NCBI GenBank assembly: GCA_017590115.1
Contig: JAGGNK010013003.1
Coordinates: 186,001-250,000, forward strand
Direction: 5' to 3'
DNA: 64,000 nucleotides
Source: Montifringilla adamsi
Taxonomy: Eukaryota > Chordata > Aves > Passeriformes > Passeridae
The position numbers and the translations under genes were made by a program. Positions 1-12,942 of this stretch are shown here, one piece after another (the first letter of the stretch is position 1; the number at the start of each line of letters is the position of its first letter). The notes below the pieces were generated by a model that saw only the letters and a list, made by a program, of their open reading frames with translations, did not search any database and was not told the origin of the DNA.

Positions 1-805
1 TCCCAGAAGCAATGCTGGTGACTGTACTTCCTAAATGTATTTTATTTGATTGCTTTTATTTCACTTCCCCTTCCATGCTTCCTGCTCAGTCCCAACCAGG
101 GAATTGCAACACCTGCCCAAGAGCACGCTGAGAAAGGGGAGGTCCCTCTCTCAGAGGCAGGGCTGTCCTTCTGCAGTCATTTGATAAGCAGTGTTGTGAG
201 AGATAAACATTTGTTTAACTTTCCCATAAAAGAGCTTGACAGAATGAAGCAGGGACTTTTCTTCAGTCTTACTGACAAAGAGGCCCACCTGCAAAAAAAA
301 TTCAGTGTAGCCAAACTCAAATATGCACAAAAAATTTAAACACAAATCTGGATTGTATTTTTTTCTGAATGATTTCTATCTTTTCACTCAGCTGAACCAA
401 GCTAAGCCTCAAAACTCAGTTTCCAACTAATGCCTTGGACCCAGCTCCCTTGGGAGGGCAGCTCTCTGTGCAGGAGACACAGTGCTGAGCACAAGCATGG
501 GTGGAGATGGAGAATTCTGAAACATGGCTGTGCTTCAGTTCCTCCCCTGTACCAAAACTTTTGGGCCTCTACCCCTTTCCATTTCAATTTTCCTACACCA
601 CTTCCCCTTCTCAAATGAGGACACTAAATACTCATGAGAGTCTCATTAAAAACCTGTGTACCTAAGTTTGGTGCTTGGGGTTGTCTCATTTTGGGTACCC
701 ACAGAGAGGTTTCAAAGGGGCTGAATTGCCCTAATGCTGGGCCCAATACTAATCAGGCCATCTAATGTATTTAGGGCTGAGATTATGGAAAACCTTAAGC
801 TCCTT

Positions 806-855
806 AAAAAAAAAACAAAAACAAAAAAACCACAAAAAAAACCACCAACAAAATT
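806..855 (+). repeat. A-rich low-complexity tract
   Basis: Runs of A are interrupted by single C or CC (A9-C-A4-C-A7-CC and so on). No element body is recognisable next to it. Confidence 0.85.
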
Positions 856-3800
856 AACCATAAGCACCCCCTGAAGACAGGTTATGTCACATATGGTGAA
901 GGTCTAGAATATCCACTGTGTTTCCTCATGTGAAAACAGAGCAGAAAACAGAGATGCACCCAATAACGTTTTGCAAGCAAATGCTGATTTTTTAAGGCTA
1001 TTTGGAGTGAAGAACAATACTAAACTCTTACACTTCAGCCCTTTGCAGAAAAAATATTTGCAAAAGTACCTGAATTGTTTATCTCTGTTCAGTTCCCATC
1101 TCCCTTTCCCTCACAGTGAAGGGAAAAGTGACATTTTATCCGTCAGACTGCAGAGACCGTGTGACAAGGTGACAAACAGCAGAGCTGCAATGTGCTAAGA
1201 CAGCTATTGCTGAGGAGCTGCAGATGGACCTTTGCCCTCTTAGGTTTGGGCAGCATTTACAACCCTTCCAGTTCCATCTCCTAGTGAAACCAGTCTACTT
1301 AAATTGTCCTCCAGCAAGAGCCCACAGCACCATGGCTAACAGGCAGCACAGTGCTAAGCTAAAACCAAGCAGAACAGAAAAAGCTCAAAAAAAAGAAGTA
1401 CAGGAACTCTCAGTGATACAACTACAGAACTCTCTACTGCATTTTTCCTGTATCACCTTTACTGGTAATTCCTAATTATCCTTATATTTGCCATGTAAAT
1501 GCAAATGCAATGAGGCACATTTTCCTTATTTTGGTCCATCTTTCACAAGTCTCTTCTTTTCTGCCAGAGCTGATGGCTGCAGGCTGGGGAAGGGGGCTGT
1601 GGGAGGGAACAAAGGCCCACCTTGCTGCATCCCACTTCTCCAAGGTCATCCCGCGCACCAGTGGAGCAGCACCATGCTGCTGCTGTCCTGCTGCTCACAT
1701 TTGAGAGCTGTTGCCATGGCACCAGGGGACAAATCGCTTCTTGACTGTACCCTGCAAATCTCTCCCAGCAGAGCTGGGGCCTGGACCTGCAACCTTGGCT
1801 ATTTTTAGCCACGTGCTGTATAATGCAGAAGTTGATGACCATCTGCACATCTCCATTAGTCAGCTGTTTCCAGGTGCTCGGTGAAAGGAACAGATAGTCA
1901 GAGACAGGGGGCAGGCTGAGATCAAACGCTGAGCAAGGGCAGCTGCTTGCAGTGCCTTTTGGTGGAGAACCCTGTCTCAGTTTTATTTGGAATCCATCAT
2001 AATGGCACTTGATGGAAAGGGACCTTTGTTCCCTGCCAGCTGGAGGAACACAGAACCTCACTCTCCTTCCCCGAGGTGCCCACACTGCCCAAGACACCCA
2101 GGCAGGATGATGGCTTCTCCCCTCCACTCTCCCATCCCATGAGCTGCTCCCCAAGCCCTCCTGGTGCTTGCAGCCCTGGAAGGGGCAGGCCAGGGCAGAA
2201 GGTCCTGAGGGCTCATTGATGTCCTCAGGCAGGGACTATGAGAAATGTTCCCAGCCTTCCCAGTTTTCCCTCCCTACACATGCCTGAAGCCAGCAGCAGC
2301 CCTGGGGCAATTCATGTTGATCCAGCCAGCAATCAGGTGACAGCATAAACCCCTACAGGCTTCCAAAGCTGCAGGGCAGGTAACACTCCAATGGCACTCC
2401 AGATGCCATTAGAATGGAGTCACAAGTAGGTCTTTAAGAAGAATCCAAATGCACTGGAGATTTCCAGGAGAGGAGTGCTGTGTGATGAAGGCCAGGCTGC
2501 TCTGGAGGGGTCAGACAACTCCTGCCCAGCAGCCCAGCTCCACCTGACATGTGGTGCCAGCCTACTGAAGCTCATCAAAAGTATTTCAGAATAGCAGGTT
2601 CTTTTTTCACATAACAATTAAAACAACATTACAGACTCACAACCATGCAAGGATACACTTGGGTTTTCTTTAGGCTTATTGAGGGCTAAGGGCAAATCTC
2701 CCAAATCCTGGATGCTCCTATCCGAACACAATGGGATACATTGACAGCCCACCAGGCAACCTGCATCCTAAATTCACTGGTTTAACCCAAGCTCAGGAAC
2801 AGATCCTTCAGCAGCAGAGCCAGGGTCTGGGCTGGCAAACCCATGAGGTTTGGGGCTGCTCTGATTGAGAGGTGCACTGCAATGTGCCAGGAAACCACTA
2901 ACCAAACTCCAGCAGCAGGCTCAGAGCAGAGGGGCTGAGCTCTCAGGTTGTTGCACAGGTATCTTTTCCCTCACCACCCTGAAAAAGTGATCACACTGAC
3001 TTTACATCCCCACGTGGCAAGCAACTATCATAGAGAAAAACCAAAAAACCCCAAAACTGAGGCTGGAGCTGCTGAGGCAGCCTATTCCCTCCAGTGCCTC
3101 CCAGCTGAAGTGCAGTAAGGCGGCACATGGACAGCCCTGAGACAGATGTGCTGCTCCTGCTCATCTTGTCCCTGCCCTGCTGAGGATGGCCAGCTTGCAC
3201 AAAAAGCAAAGCAGCAGCTGGGCACGGTGCTTGTAAAAATGCAGTGTTGCTGTCCAGGTCCTTGTGCAGGGTCTGACACTGAGACAGGTTTGAGAGGAAC
3301 CCTCGCATGTGAGGAGTTGCACGGTCTCTAGTGTGTCGGGGTGCAATTCCACAGAAACCCAAGGAGCTGGGTTGATTCACACCAGCTGCAGAGCTGGTGA
3401 TTGAGAAGCAGTGCTGCCTCACTCCATGTTTTTCTTATTTTGTATAATGTCAGGGGGCAAATCAAGGCCATGTGAAGCTCTGCACTAAATCACCCACTGT
3501 GATTTAGGAAATGTGTACAGACGCAGGCCTTTGCAACCACACGAGGGACCAGCACCCCCTCTGAATAGAACAAAAACACACACCACCAAACCTGAAATGA
3601 GCTGTGACAGATCATCCTGCTGCTAAAATGAGCAAGGATTTCTATCCTGGTGCCCAGACCTTCATGCCCCCTGCAAAATGCTTTGGTTTGGGTTGTTTTT
3701 TTTCCAACCTAATGAGTGCTGTGCTTCCTCCCTGTGCTCAGTCCAAACTAGAGGTGACAGGGTTAAACTGCTGAGCAGGGTGACAGCCATGCTGGGAGGT

Positions 3801-6269
3801 GGGAAGAAAGGAGTGTCTCAGTTTGAGCCAGGCAGGAATATCCTGGTTGGGGCCAGCAAGAACCTTTCACATAAATACCCCATCAGACCTTACCAACAAC
3901 AGTGGTGGACTTCCGGATGAGGCAGAAGGATCACATCCACAGCAGTGACATCCACCAGTGAGTTTCCCATCTGTGGCAGCTTCTCAGCATGTGACACTTG
4001 CCAGGGTCACAATGCATGCTTTCCCCAGCCCTGATGACCCACAGCTGAATCAGTGATGTGTGGAGGAGCAGCATCATGGCCTGAGGGCTCTGGTGTCTCC
4101 CTGCATGCAGTATCTCAGCCTGGCATTCAACAGGAACATCCTCAGCTAGCTTTCCTGTTTTCCTCCTCAGAAAGGGAGAGGGAAAGCCTGATAGGAAAGA
4201 AAGATCTAGGAGTCAGATTCAGGAAGCTGAAAAAAGTTGGACAACAGCCTTCACCCTTGCATACTGCAATTGTTTGTTTATCTTCTTGTTTTCTCTATAA
4301 AACATCTCATCACAGCTGTGTCATAAGGAAAGGAACAATAGCCACATATTTTTGGATCTGTGAAGAAGTGATGACCACTTTTTCCATTTTGTCACCCAGA
4401 CCATTTGCAGGGTCTTTTGTTTCAGCAAAGCAGTGCAGACCATGAGTGTGCAGGGAAGGGGCTGTAGTGGCAGCCAGGAATTCCCCCCTGGCCCCAGCAT
4501 CTGACAGCCCCAGTCCTGCCTGGTGGCATCCCATTTGTGCCACCTCCAAAAAGTGAGACACCACAGGAACCACAGAGTGAGTTATAGCCACGGACAGTAC
4601 CAATAACCTGCCAAAAGCTTTGGACATAGAAGCATCTAAGACCTGTTTGTGACAAAAAAAAGGTGGTTTTTTTTTTCATTTTCTCTTCCTTACTGCAGCA
4701 TTCTTGACCATACAACAGAGATGCTCCCACATCAGAGTGCCACAGCCCATGAGAGGCAAGGTCTTGCTGCCACAAGCAAGCGCCTGCTCATTAAGACACC
4801 CAAGTTAACAATGCAAATCCACAGCCTAAATATAGCGTGTGACAGAAAGTCCCAGTCTGAATTCATCAACACAGCACCTCAGGGGACTGTCAGAGGCAGG
4901 AGCAGCCCAGCCACAAAGGTATGGGAGAGGAAACACAGCAGCTTTTGGCCCGGTGGCTCCCCTGGGGCCCAGGGCTTGCATGCACCACCAGGTAACCTCA
5001 GTGCTACCATGAAGTCTCTGGCAAGGCACAAAGAAAGTAGAGATGCCACAAAAGCCAAACCTCCTGCTTCTCCTCCATCACATCAACCAGTGGCAGCGTC
5101 AGGGAAGAAATTAGGGGTGGGTTTCAAAAGCCCTTGGTGAGTCAGGAGCAAAAGTTCTGCTGCCTGTGAAACATTAAACAGTGGATGGGACTGATTTCTC
5201 CTTCAGAAAGATAGGAAAGAGACTGCTAGGTCACAGGTTCTTCCCGACCTAATCTGTTCCACTAAGCCTCTTCTGAAGCAGTATCTCCCAGTAAAGGGCA
5301 GCCCACAAAGCTTCTTTTTGGCAACAGTCTGTTTTCTCATGTTCCTGGGTGAGGTAGTGTAGGTGCAGAGGGGTGAAGAGATTTGTTTTTACTTGCATGG
5401 AGTGTCACAAGAAATTCTGCCTGCTGGTCCTTAATCATAACTTATCAGCAATCATGCAGGCTCCTCATAGGGTTTTCTCCTTAGCTCTAGGGACTCTCCA
5501 TCCTGTGGTTTTCCCAAGTCTGTCTCACACTCCCTGCTGCTTCCTGGTGAGGCCTTTAATAAAGGTGTTTTATCTTTTCCATGCTTCAGGGCAGGTCTCG
5601 GGTGCTCATTTTGCCCCAGCCCTCTCCTCCTTTTCACAGCACTGATTCATAGGAACATCCTGGATTTCACATGAATCATTCCCTTTTCAGCTCATGTTCC
5701 CAAGGATAATATTTTTGTGGAGTAGTTTTATTCTGTTAGCTCACAAAAAGCTCCATTACTCAAGCTTTTCCCAGATTATCCAGCGGGTTTCTCTAAGGAA
5801 GTTTTTTCCACAGCACTGCCTTATAATAAATCCCTTTCCTCTCTAAAATGCAGGGGTGGAAGGATGCAGAGGAAATGAGTCTACCAGCAAATGGATGGAC
5901 TTGTGCAGCTGTTTCCCAACAATTTACACTCAGTAATTAGTATTTCTGAGGACATGCACGGATAAGAGAGAAAATAAAGCCTATAAAACTGTGTTTCTTT
6001 ATGCCTATATGTATCTGGGTGCACTGCAGGGAAGAGCCCTTGTCTTCACAGTCCTATATACATATATACAGTGTGTGCACTGACAGAATTACACAGGTTC
6101 TCATCTCCCACAGGTTTCTTGCATAGCCCCCAAGCCAGGCGTGTGGGAAACCAAGGAGAATCACATCAGTTTGTGCCTCCCAAAACAGGGGCATCCCACT
6201 GCTGCTGTGCAAGGAGCTGGGGAAAAGGGCAGTCACCCTCCACAACTTAAAAGAAACCCCAACCTCCCA

Positions 6270-6331
6270 AACAAACAAACAAAAGAATATGCAAAATCGA
6301 AACCAACATCCCCCCCTCCACCACCCCCCCA
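6270..6331 (+). repeat. (CAAA)n followed by C-rich low complexity
   Basis: AACAAACAAACAAAAG is followed within 20 bases by C-rich runs (CCCCCCTCCACCACCCCCCC). Simple sequence only. Confidence 0.85.
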
Positions 6332-6950
6332 CGCTCAGAAATATTTACTAGTCTTAAATTTTCCACTCTGGACCTTGGCCAGGAAGTAAATATCTTGTTC
6401 TGGAAAAACTGAGCACATTTCTGCATGTGTAGGGGAAGTATTACACTTTCCCCATTTCCAAAGTGCAAATTGTGAAAGAGCCAGTCTTACACATCTTTAA
6501 ACCGATTATGAGTTTAATAGAAAACAAAGAAAGAAATAGAACAAGAGATACTGCTGTCTGTACACTTCAGTGCCTGGTCAAGTTATGGAGAAGATTATTC
6601 TGGGAGGTGTTGAAAAACACCTGAAGGACAACAGAGTCATCCATCACAGCCAGGATGGCTTCAGGAGGGAAGCTCTTGGCCCTGTGCTCTTCAACATCTT
6701 CTGAATGACTCGGATGAAGAACTGGAAGGGATACTGGGCAAGCTCACAGGTGATACAAACTGGGAGGAGCTGTTGGCTCCTTTGAAGGGGGGAGAGACCT
6801 CACCAAATCAGAGGTCTGGACAATCACCAACCACGTGAAGTTCAACATGGGAAAAGTGCTGGATTCTGAACCTGGGATGGTGCAGCCCTGGATGCACAGA
6901 CTGGGGAATGAGAGGCTGCAGAGCAGTGCCATGGAAAGGGAGCTGGGGAA

Positions 6951-7544
6951 CCTGGTCCATGGCAAGTTGAACATGAGCCAGCAGTGCCCTGGCAGCCAGG
7001 AGGGACACCCGTGTCCTGGGGGGCAACAGGCACAGCATCCCCAGCCAGGCAAGGGAGGGGATTGTCCTGCTCCGCTCTGCACTGGGGCAGCCTCACCTCC
7101 AGTGCTGGGGGCAGCTTTGGGTGCCATGGTATAAAAAAGACATAAAGATGTTAGAGAGTGTCCAAAGGAGGGCAACGAGGATGATGAAGGGCCTTGAGGG
7201 GAGGTGACATGGGAAGTGGCTGAGGTCACTTGGTGTGTTCCTCAAGAGGAGACTGAAGGAAGAGCTCATTGCAGTTACAACTTCCTTTTGAGGGGCAGAG
7301 GAGAGGCAGGCACTGATCTCTTCTCTGTGATGACCAGGGACAGGACCCAAGGGAATGGCCTGAAGTTGTCCCAGGGGAGGTTTGTGTTGGATATCAGGAA
7401 AAGGTTTTCCGCACAGAGGGTGGCTGGGCACTGGAACAGGCTCTCCCAGAGCAATGCTCACAGCACCAAGCCTGACAGAGCTCAAGAAGCATTTGAATGA
7501 CAATCTAAAGCACATGGTGTGATTCTTGGGCTGTTCTGTGCTGG
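6951..7544 (+). repeat. Copy A of a 594-base duplicated CR1 segment
   Basis: The segment starting CCTGGTCCATGGCAAGTTGA runs to the gap. It recurs in copy B with only a handful of differences: one base deleted in CAGCCAGG/CAGCAGG, a CC/GG change near 7038, CCGCAC/CCACAC, and GGCTCTCC/GGATCTCC. It stops at the N run. Confidence 0.95.
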
Positions 7545-7630
7545 NNNNNNNNNNNNNNNNNNNNNNNNNNNNNNNNNNNNNNNNNNNNNNNNNNNNNNNN
7601 NNNNNNNNNNNNNNNNNNNNNNNNNNNNNN
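7545..7630. other. Assembly gap (86 Ns)
   Basis: A run of 86 undetermined bases. It sits exactly between the two copies of the CR1 segment. Any open frame crossing it is not meaningful. Confidence 0.99.
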
Positions 7631-8223
7631 CCTGGTCCATGGCAAGTTGAACATGAGCCAGCAGTGCCCTGGCAGCAGGAGGGACACCCGTGTCCTGGGG
7701 GGCAACAGGCACAGCATGGCCAGCCAGGCAAGGGAGGGGATTGTCCTGCTCCGCTCTGCACTGGGGCAGCCTCACCTCCAGTGCTGGGGGCAGCTTTGGG
7801 TGCCATGGTATAAAAAAGACATAAAGATGTTAGAGAGTGTCCAAAGGAGGGCAACGAGGATGATGAAGGGCCTTGAGGGGAGGTGACATGGGAAGTGGCT
7901 GAGGTCACTTGGTGTGTTCCTCAAGAGGAGACTGAAGGAAGAGCTCATTGCAGTTACAACTTCCTTTTGAGGGGCAGAGGAGAGGCAGGCACTGATCTCT
8001 TCTCTGTGATGACCAGGGACAGGACCCAAGGGAATGGCCTGAAGTTGTCCCAGGGGAGGTTTGTGTTGGATATCAGGAAAAGGTTTTCCACACAGAGGGT
8101 GGCTGGGCACTGGAACAGGATCTCCCAGAGCAATGCTCACAGCACCAAGCCTGACAGAGCTCAAGAAGCATTTGAATGACAATCTAAAGCACATGGTGTG
8201 ATTCTTGGGCTGTTCTGTGCTGG
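7631..8223 (+). repeat. Copy B of the duplicated CR1 segment
   Basis: This begins at the first base after the gap at exactly the same sequence as copy A and continues past it into the true CR1 3' end (8224-8270). The identity of about 99% is far higher than the age of this decayed CR1 would suggest for independent insertions. It is therefore either a recent tandem duplication or a duplicated contig end. Confidence 0.95.
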
Positions 8224-9730
8224 ACTTGATCCTTATGTGTCCCTTCCGACTTGACTTATTCTGTGATGTCAGGAGTGAGTCCTTAACGCCTCTTTAAAGG
8301 CCAAGAAAAAATGCTGTACCTAAAGAGCAGCTCTGGAGAGCGGTGGGCACTGCTGCCATGGCTTGCAGGCCACCTCTCCCTGCTGCTGGCTGTAGGGGAC
8401 AGCTGCCTGTTCACCCAGAGGTCCCAGACACACCACACACCCACCCTTAGCTCATAAGGGCAGAGAAGCAAATCCAAGCTCGCAGCACAGCCCTATGACA
8501 AAAGGGGTGAATGAGCTCCTAGTGTGTTAGTGGTGGGGGTACAGAGGAAAAGCAGGGCTTGCTTTTACCCAGCCCATGCTGATGGCACTGGGTGCTGAGG
8601 TCTGGGATTTGGAAAGGGCACTGAAAAGGTGGGAATAGGTCCGAGAAAGGAAGGAAGAACCCCAAAGGGCACAGGTGATCCTGGGAGGTGGTTTAATTAC
8701 AGCTCATCTCCTTTCATGGAGACCCCACCAGGACTCTAATCCAGCACAGAAATGTGGTAGACTAAACACAAGAAAACCAATCACTGGCTAAAGAGCAGAA
8801 CATGGAACTGATGTTCCTCACTGCCTTTAACATGTGGGGAAGGAGCACTGCATTTATCTAGGTAGCAGACACCTGCAGCATTGGTGCTCAAGCTCCCTGG
8901 ATCATGGGCAGCCCAGCTGCGTGGCCAGGCTGTGCTCAGGACACCAGACCCAGCAAAGGGTCTCCTGCAGAGCCAAGCCTGCTCCTCTCCAGCAGCACTG
9001 AAGGGGAAGTGCTCAGAGACTGCTGAACCAGAACATGTAAAACACAGCAGAGCCTTTGGAGAACATGAAGGGCAAAAAGAAAAAGAAAGAAATCACCAAA
9101 CCCAAAAAAACAACTTCCATCCCTCACATAGAAATTCAGACTGCTGAATACGAGATTTTTCAGCATTTCTGTTTTTTACTATGTACTGCCTTGTCATTTT
9201 CAGCAGTCAATGTCTCTAAGGAGAGACGTCTCTGCCATGTGCAGGTAGCAGAGAGCCTGTGCCCACCTGCCAGAGGGCCTTCTGCTGGGCACCACCTTTG
9301 TGAACCCTCTCCAGCCCCAGGTCAAACAGAACACATTTCCCGAATCCCTGCAGGAATGAGGGGCTCTGAGCAGCTTGCACAACACACAACAGCATCCCCC
9401 AGACCCACGCCTCCTCCAGTGGAGCCACTCCCTCTCCTAGCTGGGCAATCCCCTTGCAGATCCCTCAGATGAGTAAGGATCTTGCCAGGGGATGAAGCAA
9501 AGCCCACTGTGCTCCCTGCTTGCCCTCTGCAGCATGCCCCTGTGCTGAGAGCACCCACCAGCACAGCCAAGCCTCCCGGCCCACCAGCACTGAGGAGAGC
9601 CCAGTAAAAGGTATCCCATAAAACATCCTCCCCTGTGAGCTAGCCCAGCTCCTTCTATGGGAACTCTTGTCTTAGGAAACCTCTCTCCATGTTTTCAGCT
9701 GAGACTTGCTGGTGCCTCTTCTATACCCCC

Positions 9731-9745
9731 TTTTTTTTTTTTTTT
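9731..9745 (+). repeat. Poly(T)15
   Basis: Fifteen T follow CCCCC. There is no recognisable retrotransposon body on either side. Confidence 0.95.
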
Positions 9746-11089
9746 CCTTTTCCTCACCCTTTCCAAATACTTGGTTTTATGAGCTTCTTGTTGAGATCAT
9801 AAAATACTGGGTTGGAGGACTATAAATTCATAAGGAGGTACTCTTTGAAGGGACCTTTTTTCCCTTACTATTAAAAAATAATATTTTTTTTTAAAAATCA
9901 TCCCTATCCCTCCCTCTCTTGCAAACACCCTCCTGTTTTGCAGCGCAACATCTAAATAAGGATCTGGGCCCTTACACATCATCTTGCCTCTTAGATTTAA
10001 CCAGAGCAAGGTTTTACAGCCTGGGAACCACAGATAGAGGTGGGCAGCAACCAGCCCTGATGACAGAATCTTGGGCCCAAGGAAAGCAATGTCTTTTGGG
10101 GTTTTGCAGAGATAATAGTTACCTGTTCATGCTGAGTCCAGCTGCTTCCACAGTCATGGTAGGAAGCATAGGGCAGTCAGCCAGAGCTGAGGATGCCTTC
10201 CTTCACCTTTTCATCAGGAAGCCTTAAACACTTCATGGAGAGATCGCCACCAGGCTGCTAGAAGATGTTGAAAAGCCCAGCTATTTTCCCTCCTCACACA
10301 TGGTGACAGCATCATGTGTCCCCCCAGAGACACACCTGTAATTTAACCCAGTGCTACAACTACCCCACATCCATTGCAGGACAGCCCTGCACCTTTCAGG
10401 AGCACCACTGGCTTTGCAGGTGGGGAAACTGAGGCTGGGAGAGCTGTTCTGCTCCCCTCACTGCCCTGCTCCAGGCTCAGTCTGCCCTCACTCCCTGGTG
10501 GGTTGGTGCCAATTGAATCACGTCCTGCCCGTGGCAAAGGAAGAGCTGAGGGGGCACAGCTGACTCTCTAAATGAGGAACACTCTGCTGGGATTTGGGGC
10601 ACTATTAGCTAAATCTTGCAGCCTTTATTCAATCAAGCCTTCAGCTGAGAGGCATTCCCACCGTGCAGCCTTAATTGGTTTATTTAAGATCAGCGAGGGA
10701 GCTTAGGGGGCTTTCCCCATCTCTGTGAAGGGAGAGAGTCCCATCCACTCCTGGGGCTCTGCAAACCTTCACTTGGCTCCAGATTAACCCCAAACTCCAC
10801 CGACAGCATGGGAGCTGTGGCTGCTTCCATAAGCTGCCTGGTGGCTGCTGTAGGCTCTGCTCACACAGGAGAACAGGGCACGGGGTGCCTGACTGCCAGC
10901 CCCCTGCCCTTGGACATATTCCTGGCCTCTCCCTGTCCACAGGTTAAAGAAGGGATTTGCAAGAAGCAGGACTGAGGGCAACATTTCTGCAAGGCAGATC
11001 CCCTGGTCCCCCATTATCACTGCTTCTTTTAAAAGCAACAATTGTGCACAGGGAGGAGGACGAGGAGGAGGTCACATGAAGGATGCCTG

Positions 11090-11400
11090 AAATTCTTTCC
11101 AAACCACAGCCATTTCTGACCCATCAGAAATTTCCCCCACTTACTCTGGCCTGTGAACTCTGGAAAATGCAATTAAAAGAGAAAAAGCAGAGGCCTGAAA
11201 CCTCTGATTCAGGCGGGCTCTCTGACATTCATTAATGAGGCCAGCCTTACACGGTGCTGATTCAATAGGAGCGACTGTCTGCTTGCAGCCCCGGTTCATC
11301 AAAAGTTCATCACTTCTCCCTTCCAACAGAAACCCGCCTGAAATTTGTCCTGCCTTCACAGAAGTCAAGGGAGCATCTCTTCTAATCGTTTCATGTGACT
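11090..11400. promoter_or_regulatory. Candidate non-coding regulatory segment
   Basis: The segment contains GACATTCATTAATGAGG (palindromic CATTAATG) and retained CpGs (CAGGCGGGC, TACACGGTG, GGAGCGACTG, CCCCGGTTC), with no repeat or exon signature. Inference from composition only. Confidence 0.22.
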
Positions 11401-11809
11401 GAAATGGGCATTCTCTGGGTGGGCAGTGGAGATGAGCAGCCCTGTATATATATGTACTTATACATTTCCACTATAACTTCCCCCGTATAGCATCTTCTTT
11501 CTATATCTGGATGCACCACCCAGTGCCTGGCGAGGTGACAGCAGGCAACTGTGGCTCCCACCCCAGCAGGAGCCAGCTTTTCAGGGAGGGCACAGGACAG
11601 CCTGCCAGTGTCACCAGAGCTGAGCCAGCAACTTCTGGGCACGTTGTCCGCCTGCCCTCCGCCCACGTGCCAGCAAGCAGATCCTGACACCACCTCTCTG
11701 ATTTGTTATTTGATATTTGGTTCCTAGCCCAGACTCACACAGCTGCAGACACATGGCCACCTCTGAAATGGTTGGTTTTAGCTGTGGAGCTCATTTCCAG
11801 CAGTAGCAG

Positions 11810-11946
11810 TGGAGGAAAGCAGTGGCAAAAGGAGATGGAGAGGGATGAATGACTGCAGCATGTTTGGAGGTAGACCTGGGCTGATGACGGGTCTGGGCAA
11901 GAGGAGGTAGAGGAGGATAAATGGCTTTGGCTTGTTTGGAGGTAAT
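11810..11946 (+). repeat. Imperfect 72-base tandem repeat (two units)
   Basis: Two purine-rich units share the pattern GGAGATGGAGAGGGATGAATG / GGAGGTAGAGGAGGATAAATG and both end in TGTTTGGAGGTA (11861 and 11933, period 72). Divergence between the units is substantial. Confidence 0.6.
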
Positions 11947-12908
11947 CCAAAATTAATAGTTAAAATTTTATAAAATTAAACCAAGCCCTTGTGCTCAAAC
12001 AGAGGGGCTACACTCTTGGGAATAGCTGGGTTTTATTGTGAGCAGTCCACCCATTCCAGGCGGGTGGACTTAACCAGCTTCTTTCCCCAGTAAATCTGCC
12101 CCCTACCTGCTGGCTCCCCATGACATCCCAGGCCTCTCTGTGGCAGGAGAGGCTCCCACTGCTGCCGCAGGTCACACTGTACAAAGCTCACCACTTGATC
12201 CCTGAGGTAACTTTATCCCCCTCTGTTTAATACCATTAAGCAAAACTACCTGCGTGGGGCCACCTGCGTAACCAGAGAACTTCCAGTGGCCACGTGCCAG
12301 GGTGTCTCCTTCCAGCCTGGACCCACCGCCAGGGTGGGAGGGGGACAGTCTCAGGAATGATCCAGGGCAGTGGGTTGCTCCAGCTGCTGGTGAGGTGAGA
12401 GGAGTCCCACCTGCTCCAGGTCTGCAAAGGGCACCGACCATGCAAGGGGTTGTGCACCTCTCCCCAAATCCATGGAATGACCCCCTGACCTGCCTGGCAC
12501 TGTGAGGATGGGAGGGATGACTTTTCCAGAGTCCACATGGAAGAGCCAGGTGATTCCTGCCCACATGTCAGGAGAGCGCCTGGCCGTGCCACCGTGCTCC
12601 TCTGCTGCCTCTCACCTCAGCTCCTCCCTGAGCAGCCTGAAATGGATCCCTGCAGACAAGAGGCATTTCACTGCTTTCAGTTGGGAATAATAGAGATGAG
12701 AAAGCAGAGTATGGTTGGGATGAGGTCCCATGCCTCAGCCCTGGTACTTGGTTTCCACAACACAGAAATGCCGAAGCCTGACAACTATAATCAACAGCAA
12801 TATTGCTTCCTTCAAGATTTGGTCCAGTGAAGGCTGAAGTCTTGTGGGAAGAATTTATTTTTAATTCTCCCACCATACCAAAATTATAGAGCTTTTAAAA
12901 ACCACCCA

Positions 12909-12942
12909 CCCCCCCCCCCCCCCCCCCAAAAAAAAAAAAAAA
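12909..12942 (+). repeat. Poly(C)19-poly(A)15 tract
   Basis: Nineteen C (12909-12927) are followed directly by fifteen A (12928-12942). On the minus strand this reads T15 G19. Tracts like this are prone to length error in sequencing and can form four-stranded structures. Confidence 0.97.

Larger units (their letters stand above)
1..6566. other. Intergenic DNA, no gene seen
   Basis: No exon, RNA gene or CR1 is recognised. The longest frames (163 codons at 4649-5140 plus; 203 codons at 1543-2154 minus) have no familiar motif. Local features are an A-rich tract (806-855), overlapping octamer-like motifs (1493-1511), TA/TG-rich bases near 6054-6077 and simple repeats at 6270-6331. Confidence 0.7.
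6567..8270 (+). mobile_element. CR1 LINE fragment (decayed RT C-terminus and 3' end), internally duplicated
   Basis: The plus-strand frames recall CR1 ORF2: VMEKIILGGVEKHLKDNRVI and SQDGF near 6575-6665, GPVLFNIF at about 6682, then MKFNMGKVL, GNLVHGKLNMSQQC, PHLQCWGQLWVPWYKKDIK and SVQRRATRMMKGLE. After that comes the typical CR1 3' section (RFVLDIRKRF, GHWNRL) and an end close to GGACTTGATCCTTATG and ATTCTGTGATG. It is dead: there are frame changes and stops, the polymerase FADD region reads as LTGD, and about 80 residues between SQDGF and GPVLFNIF are missing. From 6951 on, the sequence is present twice around an assembly gap. CR1 is the dominant LINE of birds and reptiles. Confidence 0.9.

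Noticed and set aside
1543..2154. 203-codon minus-strand open frame
   Set aside because: No family resemblance, no splice or promoter context, and overlapping frames on the other strand.
7093..7908. 271-codon minus-strand frame crossing the Ns
   Set aside because: It exists only because the gap is read as open; both ends are antisense to CR1 copies.
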